Assembly (NCBI GenBank): GCA_020744225.1
Contig: JAGMWG010000021.1
Span: forward strand, 558,001-622,000
Length of the DNA: 64,000 nucleotides
Direction of reading: 5' to 3'
Source: Paraphoma chrysanthemicola
Lineage: Eukaryota > Ascomycota > Dothideomycetes > Pleosporales > Phaeosphaeriaceae
This document shows, in pieces, positions 1 through 10,866 of this stretch. Under the pieces are notes generated by a model that was not told the origin of the DNA, searched no databases, and saw nothing but the letters and a program-made list of their open reading frames with translations. Numbering within the stretch: position 1 is the first letter of the stretch; each line of letters opens with the position of its first letter. The position numbers were made by a program, and so were the translations under genes.

Positions 1-833
1 GCTGCCGAGCACCGCGAAGATAGTTGTGGAATGCATGTTGTCGGATGAAAATATACACAAGAATTATGTGAAGATGAAAAGTCAAAGCACTCTAGCCAGA
101 GAGCGTGTAAGAATTGAAACGAAAGACGACACGCAGTGCGACGATGAGATGCGATGGAGTTGTACCGTCGCGAAGCAAGCCGACTTATGAAGAATTCAAC
201 ATTGAGCAATTTCACGAGTAAGGAGCCTTGCTTCAAGCGCACTTCCGGTTAACTGACAATATTAAGGCATCTGTTGCCGTCTTGTTGTGTCACTAAGGCT
301 TCGCGACGTTTTGACAGGGCCGCTGTTCCGTGTTCGGCACCGTTTCGTCTCATGTCTTGTTTGAGGCATGAGCGGCATGATGTCGCACGCCGTGAGAACC
401 GAGTGATCTTAGAATGCACCCAATCAGCTCCATCGCAGGAGCGGGTAACAGCCTGATGTTCGCCAGGAGATGTAGTTTCAGCTGTCGCGTGAGAGAACAG
501 AAGGTCACTGAGGCTGTGAGCTTCGAGGTGTGGCTCGAACAAGGCTGCAGGCGGGTGTTAGAGAACACGGTGAGGCTTTCATAAGCTATAGCCCTTGATC
601 ATAAGATACGGGGGGTGCTTGATAGCATTAGGAGCAGGCGCTATTGTCGTGATTATCGCAATTTGAGAGTTGGGAATAGGACAGTGATCTCGCGCTAAGG
701 CTAATTGGGATAGTGTAACTACTTTCCTGGACGTGCTCGTTCGACCTAGGTGCGTCCAATGCTCTCTTGACATGGTTGCACAAGTCTTCGGGCCACTGCC
801 TTTGCCATATTACGCATCAGTAACTAAGTCATC
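1..833. other. Intergenic, no gene seen
   Basis: Only short overlapping open frames on both strands, none with a recognisable motif or a coherent exon series. It lies downstream of the minus-strand nitronate monooxygenase gene, so part should be that gene's 3' untranslated region. Confidence 0.5.
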
Positions 834-1913
834 TCACTGACTTCCTAGGTTTTGCAAGATTGTCCTTGCCTCGTCGCGGAGTCGGACTGTGAGCGTTCCA
901 GCGCCTTCAACACCACGCACTAGCCCAATGGCTCCACCAGCATATGTTGCCAGCCGACCTTCGGGGCCCCAGCCTTGATCTCCAGACCTCGCGGCCTCAT
1001 CGTGGCGTGCCTTGAGCTCGTCAAATGACACGCCAGCTTCATGCTCAGTCCAGCTCTTGTTAGTGATACCACGGGGGCTATACTGCTCCGGCCAACCAAA
1101 AGTACCACGGAGATGATTATATAGCTGCGTTCTTGTAGTATTGTGCGCTGCATCAGAAGCTCGCACCACTTCGTCTTGGTAGCCTTGACTGATTCGTGCT
1201 TCTGTCGAGGCGAGAAAGCGTGTACCCATGGCGACGCCATCGGCACCAAGGGCGAGTGCAGCGGCTATGCCACGACCATCTGCTATGCCCCCAGCAGCCA
1301 CCAACAGCGTGCCTGAACCACGGACCTGATCAGCGATCTCTGGAAACAATGCCATGAGACCCATACCATCGGTTGCTCTGCCGTGGCCACCTGCTTCTGC
1401 GCCTTGGATCACGAGCACATCTGGCTTGTGGACGCTTTTGGAGGCTTGGATGCTTTCCGGAACAGTACCGATTTGATGCCAGATATGTATGCTTGGAGAT
1501 GCTGCACGAAGTTGTTTTGTCCATTCATCTATCTCTTCTTGTCCTTTGCGAGGCGCAAATAACCAGGCAGCACATGGGTGATGCTTCTTCACAGCTTCAG
1601 TGGCCGCCTTCAGATCTCCGTTCCAGAGCTGAAAGCCCACCCCGACAGGCAAGGTCTCTGTGGGCCGGAAAGGCTCCGGCAATTCGTGAAGTAATTCCTG
1701 CACGGTCGCCAGATCTTTCGCTGTGTCCTCTGGCTTCGCTCCTGGGCCAATGAAGCCTAGACCTCCGGCTCTAGATATTGCAAGAGCCAAACGCGGTCCA
1801 GACATGACGCGCATTGGCGCTCCGACTACGAACGGCGTTTTGATCCACGGGAACGTGTCCGCGAAGCGACCAACGTTCGGGCCGATAGACATTGTCCGGC
1901 GTACTGCGTTCAT
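834..1913 (-). CDS. Nitronate monooxygenase family protein
   Basis: Single exon, 359 aa, from the ATG at 1913; the frame runs on upstream to 1949 without another ATG. The family uses FMN to oxidise alkyl nitronates (formerly called 2-nitropropane dioxygenase). The N-terminal pattern TPFVVGAPMRVMSGPRLA, followed by SRAGGLGFIG, is the family barrel start. VIQGAEAGGHGR (about residues 170-180) and AAGGIADGRGIAAALALGA with GVAMGTRFL form the FMN phosphate-binding end of the TIM barrel. Length is normal for the family. It is divergent from the SDR gene at 2403, with about 490 bp between the starts. Family assignment is firm; the substrate is unknown, and fungal members commonly act in detoxification of propionate-3-nitronate-like compounds. 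Confidence 0.9.
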   Translation of the reverse strand: MNAVRRTMSIGPNVGRFADTFPWIKTPFVVGAPMRVMSGPRLALAISRAGGLGFIGPGAKPEDTAKDLATVQELLHELPEPFRPTETLPVGVGFQLWNGDLKAATEAVKKHHPCAAWLFAPRKGQEEIDEWTKQLRAASPSIHIWHQIGTVPESIQASKSVHKPDVLVIQGAEAGGHGRATDGMGLMALFPEIADQVRGSGTLLVAAGGIADGRGIAAALALGADGVAMGTRFLASTEARISQGYQDEVVRASDAAHNTTRTQLYNHLRGTFGWPEQYSPRGITNKSWTEHEAGVSFDELKARHDEAARSGDQGWGPEGRLATYAGGAIGLVRGVEGAGTLTVRLRDEARTILQNLGSQ

Positions 1914-2402
1914 CCCAAAATTGAAGTGTGCGAGTAAAACGGAGGACACTCGGAATGCAATGCTACATTGGGGCGTTCATTCAGTGCCAGAGCTGTCATG
2001 TAAGCGTGAGGTTAGCAACGTCCATCGACCTGCACCAACGCCAGGAATAGTGTAGCCAAAATCATTTGTCACCAAATTCCATGTCATCAATATCATATGT
2101 CAACTAAATCACGAGTCAGCGAGCACATCGTTTCGACATAAGACGATTGGAGAAGTGGACACATCCCTGCAAGTCGCGCTAAACCCCGCAGTCCAATCCC
2201 CACGCGTCCAACGTGCCGAGGTCTCTTTCCAAGCCATTGAAGGTGATCCGAACGACGAGAGTCATGGCGGCAGCTAAAGTCCGTTACTTCTACGTCTACT
2301 GCACTCTTCGCAAGCCTCCATGAACCTCTCTCCTAGCCACCAACCCCAGCTGAACACTCACTTGAGACCTTACATCAACGAATAGACCAGCCCGCCTTCA
2401 CG
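1914..2402. promoter_or_regulatory. Divergent intergenic region, putative shared promoter
   Basis: The gap separates two genes transcribed away from each other (nitronate monooxygenase on minus, SDR on plus). No clear TATA box was seen. The call rests on geometry only. Confidence 0.4.
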
Positions 2403-3347
2403 ATGACGCACGCCGCCTCCAAAGACGACCTTCGCGTCTCCTCCCTCTTTGACTTCTCCAACCATGTGGTACTTGTTACCGGCGGAGCGACTGGCCTCGG
2501 CGAAATGGCCGCCCAAGCGTTTGTCCAGAACGGCTCGCGCGTGTTCATTGCCTCTCGCAAAGAGAAAGAACTCAAGTCCACCACCGATCGTCTCAACGCT
2601 CTCGGACCCGGAACCTGCGAATACATCATTGCGGACCTGAAGAACAAAGCTGGATGTCTCGGGCTCTGCGAAGAAATGAAGAAGCGCACGGACAGGCTGA
2701 CTGTCCTGGTCAATAACACCGGCGCGAGCTGGGGAGACGATTACTACGACTATCCTGAACATGCGTGGGACAAGCTTTATGACTTGAACGTTAAGAACAT
2801 CTTCTATATGACAGTCGGGATGGAGCCTTTGTTACTCAAGGGCGCGAATGCCACTACGCCAGGCAGAGTGATCAACATCGCGAGTATGGCGGGAATACAG
2901 ACTATGGATGTTACGACGGGTGAGGCTGGAGGACTCAGCAAACCAGGACATGGGACCTTTTCGTGTAAGTACAATTGCGTGATTCCTTTGATGAAGACAG
3001 TACCTAACATTTGCCCAGACGGCCCTGCAAAGGCAGCATGCATCCACCTCACCAAGATGACCGCGTCGAAACTAGCACCGAAGAACATCATGGTCAACGT
3101 CATTTGCCCCGGTGTCTTCCCATCGCGAATGACAAATTTCGGACTAGAGAAGTACAAGGAAGCGCTCGAGTCTGGTCAGCCCACTGGGCGAATCGGCAAA
3201 CCTAGCGATTTCGGCGGATTGTGTTTGTTCCTGGCAAGTGCTGGAAGTGCGCATATGACTGGAAATGCGATTGAGATCGATGGCGGTGCGACACTGACGG
3301 GATGGAGAGGAAAGAGGATGGCCGGTGAGAGCGGGAGCAAGCTATAG
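2403..3347 (+). CDS. Short-chain dehydrogenase/reductase (RhlG-like classical SDR)
   Basis: Two exons, 2403..2964 and 3019..3347, giving about 296 aa. The classical SDR core is visible: the NAD(P)-binding TGGATGLG (about residue 25), VNNTG for the NNAG site, INIASMAG with the catalytic Ser, YxxxK, and the CPG segment after the active site. The 54-nt intron 2965..3018 is a multiple of three and has no in-frame stop, so an unspliced reading stays open. Splicing joins T to AC and restores the catalytic Tyr of Y-G-P-A-K; the unspliced frame lacks it. The sequence resembles the RhlG-type 3-oxoacyl/rhamnolipid reductase branch; the real substrate is unknown. Neighbours are other redox enzymes. Confidence 0.92.
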   Translation: MTHAASKDDLRVSSLFDFSNHVVLVTGGATGLGEMAAQAFVQNGSRVFIASRKEKELKSTTDRLNALGPGTCEYIIADLKNKAGCLGLCEEMKKRTDRLTVLVNNTGASWGDDYYDYPEHAWDKLYDLNVKNIFYMTVGMEPLLLKGANATTPGRVINIASMAGIQTMDVTTGEAGGLSKPGHGTFSCKYNCVIPLMKTVPNICPDGPAKAACIHLTKMTASKLAPKNIMVNVICPGVFPSRMTNFGLEKYKEALESGQPTGRIGKPSDFGGLCLFLASAGSAHMTGNAIEIDGGATLTGWRGKRMAGESGSKL

Positions 3348-3410
3348 ATATACTGGTTCTGTGAAAAGCATATGTTTTCTATGCTATCGAGAGCCCAAAA
3401 GCCATGTACA

Positions 3411-4648
3411 TCATTCTTCATCGGTCTTCAACCTCAAAAACCAGTGCGCGACTTCTATAACGCACTCTTCCAGTCCTCGCATCTTTTCTCCACGCAGTAA
3501 CAGTGACTCAGTTAGGTTCGAGTCAACGCGGTACGGCATGTTGATTGGCGTTTTGGCCCTTCCGAGCTTAAACACGCCACTTTTGACCTCTTCACTGAAC
3601 TCCAGCTCGATCGCATCCGCAGCCCTGTCCCACAGCGTCGTCCCGTCATCTCCATCCTCGGACGACGAGGCAGCCACGAACCACGGCGGAATTTTTGCAC
3701 TCTTGACCTTCGCTTCGTTCAGCGCTTCGACATGTACTCTGGCGCAATCCTGAACGTGCACAAAGCCAAATGCATATCGCGGTGCCATTTCATCGAACAG
3801 TAGTGCTTTGGTTTGACGGTCGATATGTTTGAGTGCTTGCGAACGCGTAGTGATGAATTCCGAGGGCCCGATGACTGTTCCCGGAATGACTTGGACGATT
3901 TGAAAGGGTAGTGACTTGCTAAGGCGCAGATCATTCAGGTAAGTCATGCACTGTGATTTGGACGCGCAGTAGGCTTGATGTGGAGACTTCAGAGGTGGCT
4001 TGTATGTTAGTGCTGCTTGGTTGACTTGCACGTGCTCTGTCATTGGAATTAGTAGGGAGATTCACTGGCGCATTGTTGCTTGAGATTTACCGTCGAGGAT
4101 TTGTTCCATGCGATTTCCGTAAGTATCGCCGACTTCAGAATCGACCAGACCAGCGCCAGCTTGCGTGAATACAATACGCTTCACAGTGCCTGATTTCTCG
4201 GCAGCTTCGATCACATTCTTGGTTGACTTGATGAAAGGATGGTAAATTTCGTTGTCCGGATGAAGATGCTGTTCAATTAGCATTCATACGCTTTTTGTGT
4301 GCTTATTGAAGAATTACCGGCATGGGCCATGCACCTGCAATATGGATCACATACTTCACGCCAGCCAACGCATCAAGATAAGCTCCTTCCGCTGCATTGT
4401 CTGGTACAACGGCATACTCTAGTCTATCGGAGTATGCCTGCACCGATAGTCCAGATGTGATGGTCTCGAAGGCTTCTTTGCGACGCACGATGCAGCGCAC
4501 ACGATAGCCAGACTGCAGGGCGTAGACTACGCAGGCATATCCGATTGTGCCATTAGCACCTGTAATCTAAATGTACGATCAGCATACTCCTTTGTCATAG
4601 GCATGTGGGAGCGCATACAGCGACGAGTCCCTTGTCTTCGTTCTTCAT
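3411..4648 (-). CDS. NAD-dependent epimerase/dehydratase (dihydroflavonol reductase-like extended SDR)
   Basis: Four exons on minus: 4619..4648, 4318..4566, 4091..4268 and 3411..4036, with introns of 49-54 nt, giving about 360 aa. The first exon is only ten codons; joining it to exon 2 creates GLVAITGANGTIGYACV, the Rossmann GxxGxxG of extended SDRs. Later marks are VKYVIHIAG, VKRIVFTQAG with the active-site region, YCASK for YxxxK, and a VIPGTVIGPS segment typical of cinnamoyl-CoA or dihydroflavonol reductase-like enzymes. The 3' end converges on the SDR gene with about 60 bp between stops. The start faces the FAD monooxygenase gene at 4971. The substrate is not predictable from sequence. 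Confidence 0.88.
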
Positions 4649-4970
4649 TTCTTCACAAGTTCTCCTGATTGAGAATGCGTCAATTCTCTTACCGACATGA
4701 TGGCGGAGGATTTAAGGATATACCATGGAGCTAACGACAGGGCGTGCGGCTCAAAGTGGAGCTCCTGGGCTTTCCGGCAAATCCATGCTTGGTCGTACCC
4801 CACGTTCTCGGCTTTACGGGGCTGTCGTCATCACCTATTTCGACCGTCGGATCGTCCTCCACAATCACCAACATAAATGATGTGTAGCCAGCGAAATCTG
4901 CCTTCACCATGCCTCTTCCAGAATCAAAATGCAAAAGAGCAAAGCCTGATTCAGGCTGCTCTCAATTGTA
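4649..4970. promoter_or_regulatory. Divergent intergenic region between epimerase and FAD monooxygenase genes
   Basis: 322 bp separate two opposed start codons, a spacing that suggests a bidirectional promoter and co-regulation of the two enzymes. No specific binding site was recognised. Confidence 0.45.
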
Positions 4971-6375
4971 ATGGCATCGAGCACCCCACCAGAGGGCTTC
5001 CCTCATGCAACGACTAAAAACCTAAACATCATCATCGTAAGCTTCATAACGCTCCGTCAGCTACTTGCATACTCAGCCGTCTGACGAGCCACAGGTTGGA
5101 GCCTCATTAGGTGGGCTGGCTTCGGCGCTCGCAATCAAACGTCTCCCGCCACCCCTCGCTCACAATATCACATTACTTGAGCGCAATCCCACTGCCTTAC
5201 TCCACAACCAAGGAGCTGGAATTGTCGCCGGTGGTGACACGCTCGCATTCTTCAAGCGCTATGATAAGTGCGGACGTGATCTCGCGGCTGGCTCGATTCG
5301 GCGCCAGTACTTGAACAAAGATGGTGAAATCGTGCACAAGGAGGATATGCGCCAGAATATGACAAGCTGGGACTTGGTCTACCACATGCTCAGAGCTAAC
5401 GTCGATGGCGTGAAAAGTGACTACTGCGAGGTACCAGAGGACGATCCAGGGAATGGTAAAGTCACTCACCTTCACGGACACAAAGTGACTGGGTTGAAAG
5501 AGAAGGGTGAAAAGGTCTTGGTGCAATACGAGACCCACGAAGGCAAGACTGGCCAGATGGAAGCAGATCTTGTCATCGGTGCCGATGGTCCAAGTTCAAC
5601 GATCCGTTCCATCCTCACACCCAACGTCGAGCGCATATATGCCGGGTATGTAGCACTCCGTGGCACTGTGCCCGAGAATGAGGTCACTCCTGAGACTCGC
5701 GAAGCCTTCAGCGAGCGCTTCACTTTCTTCCACGCCAAAGGCATTCAGATCCTCGCGTACCTGATCCCAGGCGAGCACGGCACCCTTGAACCTGGCAAAC
5801 GCCTCATCAATTTCGTCTACTACACGAACCTTCCTTCTGCCTCCCTGGAAGAGCCGTCTCCTGAGTTCCGCGAACTGATGACCGATATCGACGGCAACTA
5901 TCACCGCATCACCATGCCTCCTGGCAAGACTGATCCGCAAGCTTGGGAAAAGCAACGCAAGATCGCAAAGGATGTTCTCCCGCCCCAATTCGCCGAGCTT
6001 GTACGCACCACCAAGAAACCCTTCGTGCAAGCCATAACCGACGTCCTATCACCCACCAACGAGTTTCTCTCCGGCCGTGTCATTCTCATCGGCGACGCAC
6101 TCTCAGGCTTCAGACCACATACCGTGGCAAGCACGAGCCAGGCGTGTTTTGATGCGATGATATTGGCGGACATGATTGAGGGTAAGGTAAGCAGGAAGGA
6201 GTGGAAGAGGGAGACATTGGGGTATGCAAGGACGGTCCAGCGAAGAGGAGTGGATATGGGTGAGAGGAGTCAGCACGACGATTTGCCACTTGAAGAGCAC
6301 ATCAAGGATAGAAATTTGGCGAGTAAGCCGAGAGAGGAGGAGGTTTGGCCGGAGTGGGCTGTTGGAGATGTGTGA
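4971..6375 (+). CDS. FAD-dependent aromatic monooxygenase (2,6-dihydroxypyridine hydroxylase-like)
   Basis: Two exons, 4971..5036 and 5095..6375, 448 aa. The ATG at 4971 is chosen because splicing out 5037..5094 joins NLNIIIVGASLGGLASAL, restoring the N-terminal FAD-binding GxSxGG that an unspliced start would destroy. The DG motif is LVIGADGPSSTIRS and the GD motif is VILIGDALSGFRPHTVAS. These three mark a class A flavoprotein hydroxylase using NAD(P)H and O2 to hydroxylate an aromatic ring. The RPH after the GD motif fits the dihydroxypyridine hydroxylase-like branch. No signal peptide, so cytosolic. Divergent from the epimerase, which may share its pathway. Confidence 0.92.
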
Positions 6376-7176
6376 ACGGGCAGGGCTGCGTTTTCAAAAG
6401 TTCAATCCCGAACCCAGAGATCTCTAGAAAGGCCTCTAATCATCATACCGGCCCTGACCCAGTTCAGTCTTCACTTGACCTTACTATAGACGGGGCCAAG
6501 AGATAAGCGTTGACCTTGGAGTCGCTCGGTCGTAATCCTCAATGTGGTTGATCCGGGCTTCCGACGCGCCTGAGTAATCCAAGAATCGGCGCAATATCAT
6601 GCACAAATGACGAATCTGCGCTATCGCATTGTGGTTGTACATATACCTATCGTGTCGCATTTGATTCACAGATTCTGTTTCTCATATTTGGACTCTATGC
6701 AATCGCATGGTACCAATGTACCAACACGGCATATGGGCTTACATACTTTAATCTCACCTCTCCTCCTCACCACAGCCCTCCACACGGCCTCGGCACCTCT
6801 AACATTCCACCTCACATCATCACGCCAGCTCTGCATCGCCCGCCCCATCCACGAGTGACAATGTTCTCTGCCACATACAAACAGCGCAAGCCCGCGCCAG
6901 GCACGTAAAAAATGGCGCTACCATGGCCCCGCCGGCACGATGATTGGACCGAGGCCCGCTCCCGAAACTCGTCCGCGTCACAGCATCTGAACACTTTGCA
7001 CGACGCTATACGACTGCATTGACGATTGTGGAAACGGGTATTTAACGTCGGAACGTCGCGAGTATCATCAGCAACACCACGAGAATAGGACCGATTAGAG
7101 CACCTTCAATCTTCCTCAAGGCCAGACAAACCGAAAAAAACACACGACGAAGACTTTCGAAGCAAAGAAATTCGCA
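6376..7176. other. Intergenic, no gene seen
   Basis: About 800 bp between two plus-strand genes. C/A-rich runs at 6750-6850 and just upstream of 7177 look like promoter and 5' untranslated sequence of the MAPEG gene. Open frames here are short and unsupported. Confidence 0.45.
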
Positions 7177-7758
7177 ATGGCTCTCACTATGACTATCCCA
7201 AGCGACTACGGGTACGTACACATCTCTCCCTGAAGGTCAATTGCAGTACTCAATCGCATCTTCTCCCCTATACCGTTCTCTCCTCACAGAAATTCAAAGA
7301 AATTCTGCTAACCCCCTCCCCATAGCTACGTCCTCCTCGCCGCCGTCTCGACCTTCCTCGTCGGCAGCTGGCACGGCATGCTCGTCGGCGGCTACCGCAA
7401 AGCCGCCAAAATCCCGTACCCATTCGAATACGCGTCGTACGAACAAGTGCAAACAGCGTCGCCCGCAAAGTCCAAAGCCATGCTGGCCTTCAATGCCGCG
7501 CAGCGTTCGCACCAGAATTTCGGCGAGAACCACCCGAGCTTCGTCGGCGCGCTGTTGATTGCGGGCCTGCGCTTTCCCGTCGTGAGTGCGGTGTTGGGAG
7601 GCGTGTGGGCGGCGAATCGCGTCGTGTATGCGTTGGGGTATACGAAGAGTGCGGAGCAGGGCGGTAAGGGGAGGTATTATGGCGGGTTGGCGATTTTGGC
7701 GCAGTATGTTATGGTGATTATGGCGGGCAAGAGTGCGTGGGATATTGCGAGGGTGTAG
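7177..7758 (+). CDS. MAPEG-family membrane protein (microsomal glutathione S-transferase 3-like)
   Basis: Two exons, 7177..7211 and 7326..7758, with a 114-nt intron, 155 aa. The join gives PSDYGYVLLAAVSTFLVGSWHG, with a first membrane helix. The MAPEG core follows: a cytosolic loop ending FNAAQRSHQNFGENHPSF, then helices GALLIAGLRFPVVSAVLGGVW and LAILAQYVMVIMAG. The RxHxNxxE-like pattern (RSHQNFGEN) is the glutathione-binding signature. Four helices and this length are typical. The family conjugates glutathione to hydrophobic electrophiles or reduces lipid peroxides in ER or outer mitochondrial membranes. It sits beside three or four redox enzymes, consistent with detoxification. Confidence 0.9.
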
Positions 7759-8007
7759 AGCTGGGTTGTGTGAGGTGGAAGACATGGGTTTGAAGTGGGA
7801 TTTTGGACTGGAGGACGGGCTTGGTAGGCATGTGAAGGCATAGTGATCAGAGAAGAAACGCTTGTGGTTGTGTTAGGATTGCGTAGAGACTTGTCGATCT
7901 ATCATCCACATATTATCACCATACTTGCTATCCTCAATACGAATAAACCCATAATTGGTGGGATCAGTCCCTCAGGCTGCCACCTTCTCCACTCCCACCA
8001 CAGAATC

Positions 8008-10205
8008 TCACGCCCCCTCCCTCTCAAGCTTATACCTTCTCACCCTGCGCCACTTCGTGACCTGTTTTGCCAGCACCTTGAGCGTCCGTCTCACACCCAC
8101 CAAGATCAGGTAATAGAGGGGCGTGGAAATAAACCAAAGCAGCGGGAACAATGTGGGATTCGTCTTCGTCCTGGACGGACCAAACAAGGCGACGAAGAAG
8201 ACGGCGCACCAGACGACGAAGCAGATTGAGAGGAAGAGAAAGTTATGCAGGATCCAGTGGAATTGGCGTTTGTAGTCGCCAATGTCTCGGCCTTTCTTCA
8301 GCTGTGGGAGGTTGAGTTTGGAGTCTGCTGAGCGTGTTAGTGTACATTATTCTATCTACTGCTTAGTAGCGTGGAGTGAACGTACCATGTTCAATGAAAA
8401 CCTCGGTATCTTGATCTACCAGTTGCGGACTGGGTCCAGCAGGACGTGGCGCTTTCTGGCTCGTGGCGGACTGGGTAGTTGTCCGCGGGATCAGATCTGC
8501 GGAAGCGTGGTAGGAGAGAATGAGATTGCGATTTTTGCGCGTTGCATCCCATCGGTTGGAATAGAATATGAGGACCTTGTCCCCAGCGCTCTGCGGAGAC
8601 ATTTGTACGTGTCTCCGTCGCACGACAAAACAGATTCCCTCGTAGTGTCGACCATCTTTCTCGGCCGCAGGCTCTTCGGTAGATGGGAAGCTGAATGTAG
8701 CCTGGTTACCGGATGGCTGGAAAGTGATTGTGCGGTTGCCCGGGGATACATCCTGTTTTGCAACGTAGTAGCATGAGTAATTGTCCCAAAAGCTGCTTGA
8801 TTCCAGTCTCATGGACGACTTGCTGACGTGCATCAGCGGGTGAAGATCAAGCAAGCTACGGTCCAGTTCAGTTGGCGCCCACGGACAGCGTTTCGAGAAG
8901 CCTTGACTAATATGGGGGTTCGAATTGAAAAGAAGAGAAAACGGGATCGCCTCAAGGCTGAAGATGATAGCTGGTAGCCTTTTCTCGGGAGCTAGGCTTT
9001 GGAATTTCTGGGTGCTCAGCCCCAGTAAGTTGGCCAAGATTAGGAGAAGGTCCTCTGATTTCGAAGTTGAGCGTCCTGCTAGAGCATTCCAGACATGAGT
9101 GAAACGAGAGCTCTGTGGCAGGTATGATAGCCGCAAGCCAAAAAAGTCCTTGAGCTTGAATGGTACATGGTTGAGGTATTCGGTTCTCCATGTGTCCCGG
9201 GGAAAACCATTGTAATGGTGGTGCCATTTACGCTCGAAGGGATGATCCACGCGACGCCACTCTAGCTGTTCTTCTGCATCAGAAACTTGCGCTACTACAG
9301 TCCGGCCCGAGAGCGCGAATCCGCACTGGTTAGCAAGTATACCTTCCTGAAGAGTCCAGCTTCGGCACATCCAGACGCTGCATATGATGCGCGCAAGGCA
9401 GTCATGAAATGTCCCCGAATTTATTTGCATCAACTCGCGATCTAAAACGAGCACGAGCTCAGCGCCAGCGTAGATGGATGCCATGTTGTCAATAGATCGA
9501 TTCCGTAGCGACGCATGTTCGTCCTTCACCGGGATGCACAGAGTATCAAACCAGAACAGCCGCTAGATTATCGCAATTAGCATGCTATTGGGGAATCTTA
9601 AGGAAGCACATTACCTCTGGGGAACCATGTAAATCTTCGAAACGTGCCGCCAGATGCTGGAGTTGGCAAGCTGGGAGCGCGTTCTCTGCGGGATTACCCA
9701 GTCCATCAGCCCATACGTGTGATATAGCCGTGTATTTCGACACTACGGTCCGCCTGTGCAGACGCAGCTCCATGGGCCGATTTGAGTCTTTGCTGTATTC
9801 GATGCTGATAAGCGGGATCTGGCCCCTGCCAATCATATTGGTCAAAGCATCATAGGGAACTTGCAGGTGGCTGCAGTTGCAGCCTCCTGTTCGATGGACT
9901 GTGCGATAATTGATCATATCGACGTTGTACGCAATGCAGGAGGGCTGGCTCAGGCAAGGCGTGTGGTCTCTTCGTCTTTCCGGGCTCAATTTCATTTGAG
10001 CTAAATCGCGAAATGTGTCTCGATCGTACTTCTGCGCAAGGTAATGAACCTGATGTGAACACCAACCATTGCGGAGCATCGTCTGGACATCATGCTGTTG
10101 ATGCCGAAGGGCAATATCTTGTTCGCTGATCGATTGCCGTTCGTCAAATGCGGTTTCTGGCATTACAGCTTCCGACACACGTGTTTCTTCATTCTTATCT
10201 GCCAT
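8008..10205 (-). CDS. HET-domain protein with two C-terminal membrane helices
   Basis: Three exons on minus: 9615..10205, 8386..9562 and 8008..8327 (introns 52 and 58 nt), about 695 aa from the ATG at 10205. The HET domain begins at YTAISHVWADGLGNP (near residue 163) and continues across the first intron as RLFWFDTLCIPV, then SIDNMASIYAGAELVLVLD and CRSWTLQEGILA. These are the three conserved HET blocks. The third exon is easy to miss because exon 2 reads to a stop at 8363. Splicing from the donor at 8385 adds about 105 residues with two hydrophobic helices (around LHNFLFLSICFVVWCAVFF and LLWFISTPLYYLILVGV) and a basic tail. HET proteins trigger cell death on non-self contact; the partner is unknown. 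An upstream 5' exon cannot be excluded. Confidence 0.87.
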
Positions 10206-10866
10206 CGCAATCTGCCATCGCCGGAGATTCGTCAGCCAGAGTCGCCGTCGAAACCTGCTTAGGCTACGCTGCAATCTGAAACGTGGGACGCAAATGGGAT
10301 CGCGGCTATGAACAACGTTTCGATTGGGGTGATTCGCTTGGTTGTTGCTCGTCAATAAAGAGAGCCTTCTAAGATGATCATGCAGATGTCGAGCATCGAA
10401 GGTAGGTCAGTAGTACAAAACCGCTGTGGCTCGAGCTTTGTGTTTGGCCCCCAACGAACCCCGCTATTCACAGCCGATTGCTGGCCAGACTAGAACATCT
10501 TAATTCTGTTTACGGAGCTACGCGGTGCCTCGGTTTAGTGTGAGGTACCTTCATGCCACAGTCTTGCCTCGTATCCCGCAAATGTTTCGGGAATCTCGTT
10601 CGTGAACTTCACGCTGAAAGGTTCGCCTTTCTTAGACATGTTTGGGATGTTGTATCGCTGATCCGTGGTACAACGAAGAGTTGCCTGAGGGGAGATAAAG
10701 AGTTGTAGGCTGCAGCGGACGATAAGATTAGCGCCAAAATGGCGCTAGAAGGTGCGCGGTGATCGTGAAGGTGGAAGTAGTGGCCCACGATTTGTGAGCC
10801 GTAGTGATGATTCGACTTCCTCGATCACTCGGCGACACAGAAGGAACAGCACATTGCAGCTCGATC
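10206..10866. other. Intergenic, no gene seen
   Basis: Between the HET gene start and the 3' end of the DHFR gene. In-frame coding potential continues from 10205 to 10355 without an ATG, so a small part could belong to an upstream HET exon. Nothing else recognised. Confidence 0.4.
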
